A DNA stretch of 64,000 nt. Source: Oenanthe sinensis (Eukaryota > Streptophyta > Magnoliopsida > Apiales > Apiaceae). The translations under genes and the position numbers were made by a program. Numbering within the stretch: position 1 is the first letter of the stretch; every line of letters starts with the position of its first letter. Under the pieces are notes generated by a model that saw only the letters and a program-made list of their open reading frames with translations, made no database searches and had not been told where the DNA came from. Location of the stretch: contig CM053800.1 of assembly GCA_028671895.1 (NCBI GenBank), positions 6,965,886 to 7,029,885 of the forward strand. Reading direction: 5' to 3'. Positions 10,046-20,635 of this stretch are shown in pieces.

Positions 10046-11254
10046 TTGTATCTGATTACTATGACATGATTTATATATTATAGACTGATACAATTAGAGT
10101 TCTAGCCTGCTTTTATAGTATGTGTTGGCAGCTTGTTTGAGGTATTGTGAGATTAGTTTACTAAGCAGATGTGGATTTCATTAAATGAAATTGTACTAAC
10201 TATGTGTTTATCACTATTTATCTGATGTACTCTGCACTGTTTGAAGTGTACTTGACTGATTTTTTCTATGTTAATAACCTCAGATTTTTCAGTTTTTGTG
10301 CAAGAATTAACTTTAGTTCTTTTTGACACCACACACATCCATGCTTATTTGTACTATGTGACTAATGTACATGATGTTGCATGCCTATCTTTTTGTTGAG
10401 AACATTTGTTGCAATCTTCAGCTGAACTGGGAAATTTAAATTGTTACTGTTTGGCTAATATAAGAACATGTATGCTTGCACATGTATTCTGTGCCTTTTT
10501 AAGTAGCTGAGCTAGCAAAGTTTAGGAAAATTGCATGTGCATAGAAGTTTTGAACTGTCCTCTATTTGCTAATCTGTTGAGTTATGAGTTAATGTGCAGC
10601 AGTATGAATACAGTTATATATTGATATCTCTGTAAAAAGCATGTCTGGGGTGATCTACTATTATGTGCTGGCAAGTTTATATGGTTTGTTTGATAAGAAG
10701 TTGTGCCTCTCATTTAATGAGGAGATGATAGTTAAGTACTCTCTACTGTTTCACTGCTGTCCTTGAAACTGTTGGAATGTACTTGATTAATTTTCTGTGT
10801 ACTGTTTTACTGCCTGAAATGTACTTGATTACATACTTTATTGAATTAACTGCAGTCTACTTAGTAATATTCAGAATTTTCTTTTTGGCAATACATACAT
10901 GCCTATCTGTACTTTGTCTGATCCTACATAACCATTGCTCATCTTATTCATGTACTCTGCTGCATTTCTGTATACTGTTTGCACAGTTTTGAAGTGTACT
11001 TGACTAGATCTTTTATATTAATAGTTGCAGTTTGATCAGTTATTTACAGAACTTTTAGTTCTCATGGAAATATAAGTGTACATGTTTATCTGTATCTCTG
11101 CTCTGTGCCATATCTACATGCCACTGTTCACCTATTAATTCTTTATTAACTGGTGCAAACTTTAACTGATCTGATGAATTTAATTTCATTCTTCTTGCTA
11201 TTAATATGTGACTGTGCATGCATATTCAGTTTGTGTCTTTGAGTTAAATGCCTT

Positions 11255-11349
11255 GTGCCTGAATCTTAACTTCTTTTGTTTCTTGGCTTTAATTCTTCTT
11301 GTCCTCTTGCTCTTCAATTCTTGTTTGCTGCATTCATTTCTATTTTCAG
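11255..11349 (+). promoter_or_regulatory. Candidate 3' splice site before E1 ORF3
   Basis: A run of about 95 bases is T/C-rich and free of AG until TTTTCAG at 11343-11349, two bases before the ORF3 ATG. This is a textbook acceptor layout. The same stretch, read in the ORF3 frame, encodes a hydrophobic run, but that frame has no ATG in E1, so a pyrimidine tract is the simpler reading. Confidence 0.5.
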
Positions 11350-11351
11350 AA

Positions 11352-12674
11352 ATGGAGAATGAAACTGTTAGTACTACTTTGTGTCTAGGACAACCTAAAC
11401 CTACCCCAGTTTTCACATACCAAAGAAACAAAAATAGGAAGAAACAAAGAAAAATGACTGATCTCATCTCCAACCCTCTTCCACCTCCTCCACTAAGGTC
11501 TGTCAAACACAAACTGCAGCCAGGGTGTCTTATACATATTGAGAAGAAATCTGAGCTTTACAATATGTTCAGTAAGGCTAATTGGGAACCACTCTTGTAT
11601 TACAATAATAGAAGGGTACTTCCTAATATGGTGACTGACTTCTATAATAACATGGAAGTTAGAAATGGGGTGCATGGTGCTATTTTCATTACTAGTATGG
11701 TGAGTGGAAAACCACTACTTCTTGATCACATTGAGCTAGGAAAGGCTTTAAGGCTCACACCCAAATTGCTAAATCTGCCTAACCTTGATATTTCTCAAAC
11801 TTTTGTTTTCAACCCAAGTGAACTTAAGCTATACCTTTCTGTGTTATGTGGCTATGAGGTGCCACAAGATTTGTTCACTACTGATAGTGGCATCAATTAT
11901 GAGCATTTCACTCCTATCTTTCAAACACTAGCTCTAATCTTGAGAGGAAATATCCTCCCAAACATCTCTGGTGATAAACTGATGTATTTTTCTGAAATAA
12001 AGCTTATGTATAAGCTTGCAAGTCATAAAATTGCCTTCAATCTGCCCTATATGATTCTAACACATATGATTCATTCCTTTAAAAAGGGATATATGTCATA
12101 TGGACTGCTGCTTACTAGAGTATTTGATCACTTCAAGCTAAACACTAACCAAATACCTCACTTTCAAGTGGCCTCAACCATAACTGATAAAACACCTAGG
12201 GTTGTGATTCCCTTGCCTGGTTACACTGGCACTCCTATAATTGATTTGGACCCCATAGCTCCCATGATGCCACCTCTTGAGCCTGGTCCTAAATTTGACT
12301 TTGATAAGGAATTTTCTGCCCTCCTTGAGAAGCACAATGAACTTGAAGCTCTTTTCAAAGAACTTCAAGCTTCTTTCAAGGTGCTGGTGGAGAAACATCA
12401 AATCACTGAGGCTAAGCTTGGTGTTCTCTTGAATATTATTAGCAACACAATGCAAAGGGCCAACCAAGTTGAGACAGGTTTATCTCACTACATCTATCTT
12501 CAAATGGCAATGGCAGATGGTTCTTCACTGCCTATGGTGCCTGAGCTTCAACCAAATCCTAGGATGGCAAGCTTGTTGGATGATGAGCCAGTGGAGGAAG
12601 GGATAAGGGACATGGAGACTGATCTGGCAACTAATCCAGTGATTAACAACATTGATTATGATGCCATGGATTAG
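11352..12674 (+). CDS. E1 ORF3: additional Sirevirus ORF (plant-transposon-protein-like)
   Basis: This 440-residue protein starts at the first in-frame ATG; upstream the frame is open but has no ATG. A basic N-terminus (NKNRKKQRK) is followed by a globular region, about residues 50-290, with the pattern NWEPLLYYNNRRVLPNMV...FYNN. That pattern resembles the 'putative plant transposon protein' domain (PF20167-like) found in extra ORFs of plant LTR elements. Residues about 314-376 are a probable coiled coil, and the C-terminus is acidic. The E2 homologue shares roughly 65% identity over the core, far less than pol. It occupies the position of the Sirevirus env-like ORF, but the ATG-initiated protein shows no clear transmembrane segment. 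Function unknown. Confidence 0.8.
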   Translation: MENETVSTTLCLGQPKPTPVFTYQRNKNRKKQRKMTDLISNPLPPPPLRSVKHKLQPGCLIHIEKKSELYNMFSKANWEPLLYYNNRRVLPNMVTDFYNNMEVRNGVHGAIFITSMVSGKPLLLDHIELGKALRLTPKLLNLPNLDISQTFVFNPSELKLYLSVLCGYEVPQDLFTTDSGINYEHFTPIFQTLALILRGNILPNISGDKLMYFSEIKLMYKLASHKIAFNLPYMILTHMIHSFKKGYMSYGLLLTRVFDHFKLNTNQIPHFQVASTITDKTPRVVIPLPGYTGTPIIDLDPIAPMMPPLEPGPKFDFDKEFSALLEKHNELEALFKELQASFKVLVEKHQITEAKLGVLLNIISNTMQRANQVETGLSHYIYLQMAMADGSSLPMVPELQPNPRMASLLDDEPVEEGIRDMETDLATNPVINNIDYDAMD

Positions 12675-14423
12675 TTTGTTTTAATCTAAATCTGATTTTT
12701 GTCTTGGTATGTAGGCCTTGGGGTATTAGGTCTAGAAACTGCATTGCTTTTGTTTATGTGTGCATCAACCTACTCATATCTGTTCTTTGAGTGTTTGTTT
12801 GCTAGTTTTATCTACTTATATCATGTTTCTGCATGTACCAGTGTGTAGCTTGACCAAGTTGGTGTAGTAGTGGTCAATCTAGTAACACTATTTGCTAGTC
12901 TCTGTCAAAATGTAAAAAAAAAAAAAAAAAAAAATCCTTGTACTAGCTATAGTTTATGATCCATGGAATGGAAATTGCTTTCTTTACTGATGATTCACAG
13001 TTCATGTATATATTGACTATGCACAGTACTAACACTTTATGTTTTCAGGTTAAGGCTAGTCAAATACGCAGTCATGCAGTAGTTCAATACTTAGCAGAAT
13101 CACTTGTGAAATTTAGCAGCTGTACTAGTTGTATATTAATTCAGTTGCTAGTTTTATGATCATGCTACTAACAATCTATTTTGCAGGATCAAGCCAGAAC
13201 TGTGTGGATTATGAAGAAGCTGTTTAATTTCAGTGTGAAACTTAGCAAGAGAAATTTATCAGTATTAGTAGCTGTAGTAATTTGCTGACTATAGTAGCTT
13301 GAATACATTACCACAAAACTTCATATTTTGCTACATTCAATTACTACAGATCTTGGTTCATGACTATGGTACTAATGCTTAAAAATCTTGCAGGTAGCAA
13401 GTTGCTTGCAAGGAAGATATAGCTGATCTTTAGTGCTAATTTTTAGTACAGATTTGGAATTTATTTTGTAAAGTGTGAACATACACTTTATTATTTTTTT
13501 CTACAGATCCTATGTTCATAAATATTCTTTTATGCAACAGGGCTGTTAATTTAATTTGTGTGATCCTTGGTGATTAAATTTCGGGCCTAACTTAAATAAT
13601 GGATCTAATAGTTAAACATTTGTACAATGTTTTAAGTACTCAAATTTCAGTACTCTTAAAGCTTAAAACAGGTACCAAATTCGATTTATCTCAAGTGGAA
13701 CTCTCGAATTTTTCCAGCAACTGGAAAACAAGGAAGCATATTATTAAAAAGGGGAGTTGTAATTTCAAATTTAAATATTTGAAATTAAAAAGGGAAGATC
13801 TCTCACTCTACTCATTTAAATTTTAATTGATGCTTAATTAGCAAGTTACTTTTCAAAAATCAATTATTATTTATATCTTTTTGATAGTTTGTCAAAAAGG
13901 GGAAGATGAGAGAGTAAAATTTATTGTTCTATTGTTCTAAAAAGAGAGAAAATGGAATATGAGAGTTTTAAAGAAGAAATTCCAGAAATTTTAAGGAAGA
14001 TAAAATTTTTAAATTTTAACTAGAGTTCATTTTTCAAAAATAGAATTCTCACATATATAATATTCTTGCAGCATAAAATGGAAAATTGATAACTGAATTG
14101 TTAATTCTCATCAAAACATGGAATGCACTTGGAACATATGGAATGGAGTATACCAAGCTGGAAATGGAAAAATGATAAGTATTAACTTATCAAGGGGTAT
14201 ATACTCAATTTTTCTTCTATGCATCCTACTTGCTGCATGATATTTATATGCTTATTTGTTATGCATTTAAAACTGGAAAAGATTTTCAACACTGTAGGGG
14301 AAGTGTTAATTAGATTTTAATAATCTAAAAATGCATAAATTAGATAGTTGCATACACCTAGGGGAAGTTCTAGGCTGTCACACACATATTTAATTTTACA
14401 CTCGAATGTTTCGACAAAATATC
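12675..14423 (+). other. E1 3' noncoding region with multiple PPT-like copies
   Basis: No gene is seen in this 1.75 kb. It carries a 21-base poly(A) tract (12914-12934) and several polypurine-tract-like motifs: AAAAAGGGGAG at 13746, AAAAAGGGAAGAT at 13787, AAAAAGGGGAAGAT at 13894-13907, and GGGGAAG at 14297 and 14361. The 14-mer at 13894 is identical to the terminal PPT. Repeated PPTs upstream of the 3' LTR are a known Sirevirus hallmark. Confidence 0.75.
12914..12934 (+). repeat. Internal poly(A) tract
   Basis: 21 consecutive A residues lie 240 bp downstream of the ORF3 stop. There is no counterpart at the matching place in E2. It may be simple slippage, or the trace of a captured polyadenylated transcript. 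Confidence 0.9.
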
Positions 14424-14437
14424 AAAAAGGGGAAGAT
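14424..14437 (+). other. E1 terminal polypurine tract
   Basis: AAAAAGGGGAAGAT directly abuts the 3' LTR start (TGTGAGATACAG). It would prime plus-strand DNA synthesis. The same motif abuts the E2 3' LTR. Confidence 0.9.
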
Positions 14438-17400
14438 TGTGAGATACAGCCTTTTCTATAGGTTTTGATTAATTTTGTCTTAACGCTAAGTGTAAATTAA
14501 ATTAGGGTTAGGAAGTTACTAATTAATATAGTAATCCTCCCTTAGGTTATTCGAAGTGATAGTCAACGAGTGGAAAGTCAAATTTGGTCAAACTATTTTA
14601 TAAACGAAACAAAATGATTTTCTCTCGACATATAATTAGACAAGATTTATCAAAATAATGATAAAATCAAATCTAATTTATATATGTGATATTTTGAGGC
14701 AAAGACTGAAGATGAACAAATATTGTATTTTTGACACTACTTTCACGAAACAGAAAATGTGTTATTAAATTAAAAGAGTGTCTGTTTTTAAAGATTTTCA
14801 AGGGAATATATTATGAATATATTTTCTAAATTTATTTGTTCAAATTGTCTTCAACAAAGTCCTGCCCAAATGTAAAATGCAGATTTTATCCCGAAAGTCC
14901 CTAACTGTCTTATTTATTCGGATAAAATGTGTTTTAATTCAAGCATAAATATTCCTTAGACTTTATAGTCATTATTAATTTAGGAATATTATGTTTGAAT
15001 ATATTTCAAGTCAAAACTTTAGTCCAAACGTCGACAAGTTCCGACAAATGGCTATCGAATATTGTTTCGGGCTGTAGAGACAACGAAACGATCTTTTTCT
15101 CAAAATAATAGCTACACATGTCCAATTGACTTGAAACTTGGGGAATGTCACTAGAATATTTAAAAAGAATTTTATGATTTTTTTCATGATTTTTGGGTGA
15201 CTTTTATCTTTGGCCTGTACTTTCAATACGTAATTGATTGTTCGGTTAATTAAAAGTCAATGAAGGTCAACTCAAAATTGAGTAGGATTTTGACCATGAC
15301 CTACTTGGAATATTTCCAGATGGTTCCCAAATTTTCATAATTTTTGGAGCATGTTTTGAAAAACGTCATATTCGTCATTGTATCGTTCAGTTTCGCATTT
15401 ATTAGCTTTATTATTTAACTGAATATTGTTTACACGTTTTTCTATGCATGCAAGTGGGCTAGTACTGATGAGGGAACACAAAATTCAAATTATGTACCTT
15501 TCCCTTATTTTAAGGAAGCTTTGTCCCCTCATCCCCCACCCAAAACCCTAATTTTTCTCTTTAAATACTCCCTCAACCCCCACTCTTTCTCTCAAGCCAT
15601 TTGAGCCAAGTAAATGCTGCATTTTTCTCTCCAAGAACACTCTCTAGTCCAGAAATATTTCATCTCTTAGAGTTCTTGAGTTATAAGCTTAGTTCATCCA
15701 TAGATCTAACCCCTACCAAGCTTATAAACACATTTACATGCTCATTTAACACACACATCACACAAGTATCTTTAGGCTACCCACTTACCATATCTTAGCA
15801 GCCCCTAGACTTGTTTTGTTGCCCCCAAAGTTGCACCAAAAGTTGATATTCCGGCCATTTTCCGGCGACTTTTTCCGGCAACCCTTTTTGTGTGTTTTAG
15901 GCTTCAAACTAGCTTTTTCTCTTGATTTCTCTCTAGATCTCAAGGGTTATAAGTTGGTTCTATAGATTATATATATAATATCAGTTGGTACATGTTTAGT
16001 AGTGTATACACCTTGCTTGCTTGATTTTTAAGTGTGTACACGAACTCTTGTACAAGATCCTAACTCGTATCCCTTGATTTCGTAAGAAATATTGTTGTCT
16101 CTCACTATAGAGCACAAGGGTCATAAGTTAGTTATTTCTTGTCTATATTATATATATAATATTCGGCCCTAATAATATATACAAGAGCTTGCTTTGTTTG
16201 ATTTGTTGCAAGTATATATATTTGGCCTTGTTCCTCATTTTTATATATATACACGAGCTTTAATCTTCTCTTCTATTCTCGTATATATAAAGAGTGAACT
16301 AAATAGTTGTTAATATCCTTAAACTTATAATTTAAGGGTTAGATACAACGACCATTTACTTTAACTCCGAGTCGAGGCTAGTTGTATAAGTCAATATATA
16401 TACGACATAAGCAAAAGGCTTCCTTGTTGAGTTTTAGTATCTAAACCAAGCTCTTATTCCGGGTTTGAACCGAATGGTATAAATCTCATATAGAGATATA
16501 AACTAAAGGCTCCTCGAATATTTGCAAGGTAGCTCACTTCAATTCCGAGTTGAGTTTTTGTGTATAAGTCGAGGTACGACATAAACATAAATACTCCTTG
16601 TTGAATTACAAAGTGAAAGAAACCAACATACATTCCGAGTAATAATATTTCGAATAAGTCTCATATATTATTTGGAGACGTAATCGAATCAAACTCGTAG
16701 AATATTTGTAGGTTTATTATTGATTGTTTTAAGGCCATAGTTTAGTAGTAGTGTTAAGGCCTTATAAACAAAGTAGTTAGAAAACGTACTTGATCTCATT
16801 CAAGTCAAAAATATTTGGTCTATATCTTGACCTTATATTTCCTATATATATACTATATATATATTTACATTCCGTACTTGCATTGCATCATACGCTTTAC
16901 ATAACGCAATTTACTTTAGCACGTTTACTTTAAAGTACTTGCATTCATACGCTTTACATACGCAATTTACTTTAGCATACGCATTTACTTTACTGCATAC
17001 ACGTTAGCACACAACGTGTGGTTCGTCCTTCTGACTAAGTGACTTACCCTTTCGAGTGGTTCGTCCTTGTCTCTAGGTGACTTACCCCGACTCACATTTA
17101 TATATACTGTTGCTTCGGCTATTTTATATATATTTGTTTGTCACCTTGGTCTAGTACTGTAACATACTAGTCCACCACTTTCTTTTCTGAAACAGGGATA
17201 TTAAAAGTCGTAGTACTTGTTGTCTAGACTTTGTTAGTGAGGTGAAAGTGAAGTGAGGTGATCCTTGTTCTAAGACCCAAGTCCTAGACACGCCGACGGG
17301 GAGTTGGGTGTCTTTGCACCGTGAGGAAAAGGAAAGACCCAAGACCTAAGACCCAGATCCAAGACCTACATTGTTGTAGAGGAACATAGTCTACGCAGGG

Positions 17401-18016
17401 ATTTTTACGTATCTTTGAGGAGGTAAAGGGGAAGTTACGCTCCAAGATAAGGTCGTAAGGGATACTACGTGACTGTGAAGAGGTAACGGGGAGTTACGCT
17501 CTAAGACCAGTTCGTAGGGGTACTACTTGCCTGTGAAGAGGTAACGGGGAGTTACGCTCTAAGACCAGCTTGTAGGGGTTCTACTTTGATTGTGAGGAGG
17601 TAACGGGGAGTTACGCTCCAAGATAAATCAAGTAGGTTTTGCTTTGTATTTTGAGGGGTTAACGGGTAGTTAAGGTCCAAGATAAATACTAAGTGTTGTA
17701 AAAGGCTTCTCCGCCACTATAAGGAGTACATCTTTTTATAGTGCAAAATCTCGAGTTCAGGGAGGGACTCGGGGACTGGACTAGGGGTGAGCGGATCCGT
17801 TAGGGGATTGCGCCATCGCAAACCAGGATAAAAATTCTGTTGTGTACTCTATTTCTTTTCTCTGTTTTTATTTTCCGCACTTATATTACTAGTTGACTGG
17901 TAATATTTTAAAAAGAGAAAAGAAAGTTTTAAAACGCCAAGCTCAATTTTTAAAACGGTATTAAGCTATTCAACCCCCCCCCCTTCTAGCTTATACCCCC
18001 CATTTCGGGCCTAACA
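14438..18016 (+). repeat. E1 3' LTR (3579 bp, complete)
   Basis: It begins TGTGAGATACAGCC and ends CCTAACA (TG...CA ends). A TATA-like TTTAAATA lies at 15560-15567, roughly where the E2 LTRs have TATAAATA. Its last 2131 bp match the visible 5' LTR. Short open frames inside are not genes. Confidence 0.95.
15560..15567 (+). promoter_or_regulatory. Putative E1 LTR TATA box
   Basis: TTTAAATA is followed about 30 bp later by CTCAAGCC, which is conserved in the E2 LTR next to its TATAAATA. This places a core promoter in the LTR, with transcription running rightward. Confidence 0.5.
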
Positions 18017-18127
18017 CATACATAAAAGAGCCTACTATTTTACGAAGGAGCCAAGGAGGCCACATAATTATTTTTCAAAGTAAAACTTTTAACTTCAGTT
18101 AAACCAGCTTTACATATTTATGTTATA

Positions 18128-19548
18128 CTAGCTTATATATTAATTATTTTATATGATTTAAATATATAATTTAAAATTTTTTATTATATCGGCTATAATA
18201 ATATAATATATAATAAAATTTATTTATAGATAAAATAATAATATTATTTTAATATTCATGAGAATTAATTAATAAGTTTTAATATTCATGAGATTTAATT
18301 AATAAGTTGTAATTTCAAGTAGAAGTGAAGTGAGATTTGTTATTAGATTGTTGTACAAAAAATGACTCATTATATGTAAAATATATAAGTTTTAAAATTA
18401 AATTATAATTATATCATAATTGCATAAAAAATGTCGTATAAAAAGAAAACTTACGGATGATAAAAAGAGGACTTACCGGACAGACAACCAATTGACCAAA
18501 CTTTTTATTTTTCTTTAAATTTAATTAGGAAATTTTTATTAATAAAAAGAGTTAGAAATATATTAGAAATATTTTAATTAAATTTTAAATAAAAGAGTAT
18601 ATTTTAATATAGGTAAAATATACTATAATTTTAATATTCAAAAATTTTAATTATAATTTATAATTTTAAGTAAATTAAAGTTTTTGAGCGATTAGGAAAA
18701 TTGAAATATGTTAATAGATTGTGAGTACAAATATATATTCTAATTAAAAGAGAAGTTTGTTTAAAATAATATAATATAAAAGTATAGATAATATAGATAT
18801 AACATAGTGATAAAATTTAATTAATGTTAATAAAATAATATTATTATTTTAATATTCATAGAATATAATTTAAATATAATATAATATTATTCTATCATTG
18901 ATGAGTTGTATAAAAAGATAACTATCGGGGGTTAGAGTTGTATATAAGGTGTTGATGTCGGTCTTCTAATTTGAACATACAGGTATTGATGGGAATTAGT
19001 TGTTCTAGTTTGTGGAAAATTCTTCTAATTTGAGTAGAGCTTGTGTTTTGATAAATAATTTGTGTTATGCGATTAAAATAGAAAAATAGATGGAAACTAA
19101 AAAAATGCATATTGTGTATCATAAACTTTAATGATATATTAAATAAAAATTATATGATAACTTTACTAATATATTAAATAAAAATTATAGGATAAGTAAG
19201 ATTCTTAAAAATATATATATATAGAATATAATTTAAATATAATATAATATTATCTTATCTTATTATCCTACCTTATATAAAAGAAGGACTACTGGGGTTA
19301 GAGGTATATGTATGGTTATATTCTTTTTAAATTATATTTTATTAAAATTCAATTGTTAAGATTGTTTCTATGGTTCACATAAAATTGGACGGTTAAGATT
19401 TTTTTTATGGTTTTATTAAAATTCAATGATTAAGATTGTTTCTATGGTTCACATAAAATTGGACCGTTAAGATCTTTTTTATGGTTCACCGAATACCATA
19501 CCGACGACCAAAACCTTTAATATTTCGGTTATAATAATATAGTATCGA
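18128..19548 (-). mobile_element. Degraded non-autonomous Helitron-like repeat
   Basis: Read on the minus strand, it starts TCGATACTATATTATTATAA at 19548, follows an A, and ends CTAG at 18128 before a T. These fit Helitron ends (TC...CTRR, A/T insertion). Its 5' part (CCGAAATATTAAAGGTTTTG...) is similar to the element at 56753-57536. The interior is very AT-rich with local duplications. No coding capacity is seen, and the 3' hairpin appears partly deleted. Confidence 0.35.
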
Positions 19549-19575
19549 TATATATGTTTTTTTGATATTTTTATA

Positions 19576-19818
19576 CTCCTCAGCTCCTTCTGTTTGGAAA
19601 TAATTGACGTTTGACTTTTTGACACACATCTTTATGAACTTTAATTACATGGTTAAAATTATTATTTTAAAATTTTTGTTTTTATGAATAAAAATATTAA
19701 ACTAAAATTTTTATTAAAAAGAAAATTTTAAAAATAATAATTTTAACTATATAGTCAAAAAAATTAAAGATATGTGTAAAAAAAATTAAACGTTAATTAT
19801 TTTCAAACAGATATGGAG
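19576..19818. mobile_element. Stowaway-like MITE
   Basis: Inverted termini CTCCTCAGCTCCTTCTGTTT and (reverse) CTCCATATCTGTTTGAAAAT are flanked by TA dinucleotides (19574-19575 and 19819-19820). At 243 bp and AT-rich with a foldback interior, it matches Tc1/mariner-derived Stowaway MITEs. Confidence 0.6.
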
Positions 19819-19820
19819 TA

Positions 19821-20635
19821 TTTGCTAGCATGAAGCATCATACAGTTGATTAGTTCACTATTGATTTATGACTTAAACTGATTACACATATATTTATTTT
19901 TTATCTCATATTATTAGAATAAAATCAACTAATGAAATTTCAATCACTTATGAAATATCCTCTTAATTAATTAATGGGTAGGAGAAGCGTTGTAAAAAAC
20001 GCTAATCAGAATTAATCGGTAAAGATATTGAACAAAAATTAATCGAATAAATCAGAAATTAATTGAAATGATTAATTGAATAATTAAAAATTTAATTAGT
20101 TCGATGAATTACGAAATATCGATTATATTACCGATTTTTAGAACAATGGTAAGAGTATCTCAACCCATACTCCTCGGTATTTTTTTAAAAAAAAGTTTAT
20201 AAGTTACGAGCCCCTCTATCTGTATATATATACATTCAATACAGGAGCTGTAAGGATCAGTAATTAGCTTTAGATGGAGAAGGGTCCCACCGAATGATAC
20301 CAACACCATTCAAAACCACGCAGGGTACCACATCAGCGAGCACAAAGGCCGGTAACAAAAAATTCTTCAAATTTTCCTATTTAAACAACTTCAACACAAC
20401 TCAATTCGTTTTAGGCTTCGCTTGTGCTCTTGCTCGACACAAGGTGTGTCTTGACTTTTCTTTTATCTACATGTGCATTCCTTTTCATCCCATTTCCTTT
20501 GCCCTAACTAGCACTCTAGAACCATCTTGTATGAATCAACTTCTTGATATATCATCCCCTTTTTCATCTTCTTTTTGTAATAAAAAGTTGAGATTACTGT
20601 ATATATATTTGTTGATAATCTCCAGTTGATCGATC
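19821..20635. other. bHLH upstream region
   Basis: Intergenic DNA and probable promoter/5' UTR of the bHLH gene. A TATATATA run at 20223-20232 is a possible core promoter, about 400 bp before the ATG. A 111-codon open frame at 20294-20629 has no recognisable features and is more likely leader sequence. I see nothing else. Confidence 0.4.
20223..20232 (+). promoter_or_regulatory. Possible TATA box of bHLH gene
   Basis: A TATATATATA stretch lies upstream of a transcript-like leader. The sequence is low-complexity and such runs are common in this window. Confidence 0.3.

Larger units (their letters stand above)
8157..11351 (+). other. E1 pol-ORF3 spacer, no convincing coding sequence
   Basis: About 3.2 kb of AT-rich, stop-dense sequence separates pol from ORF3. 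It contains a perfect 11-bp-stem hairpin (9229-9253), a strong splice-donor match just after it, a CA/TA microsatellite (10009-10045) and a pyrimidine-rich, acceptor-like tract before ORF3. E2 has a spacer of similar size (about 3.46 kb). The 61- and 71-codon open frames here are not conserved and are not supported. Confidence 0.7.
1..18016 (+). mobile_element. E1: Sirevirus-type Ty1/copia LTR retrotransposon (5' end outside window)
   Basis: The order is LTR, PBS, gag, pol (protease-integrase-RT-RNase H), ORF3, PPT, LTR. Integrase before RT defines Ty1/copia. The long gag, the RT motif YVDDIIFGST, the extra ORF downstream of pol and the multiple PPT copies point to the Sirevirus/SIRE (Maximus) lineage. 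The 3' LTR is 3579 bp, and position 1 aligns to 15886, so about 1448 bp of the 5' LTR lie left of the window and the full element is about 19.46 kb. This is unusually large for copia. A constant offset of 15885 bp holds over the whole visible 5' LTR and I saw no mismatch, so the insertion is very young. The five bases after the element are CATAC; the matching target-site copy would lie outside the window. Confidence 0.95.

Noticed and set aside
11208..11351. Treating ORF3 of E1 as starting at 11208
   Set aside because: The codon there is GTG; the first in-frame ATG is 11352, which aligns with the E2 start at 40575.
20294..20629. 111-codon ORF just upstream of the bHLH gene
   Set aside because: No recognisable domain, ends 6 bp before the bHLH ATG, and lies where the 5' UTR is expected.
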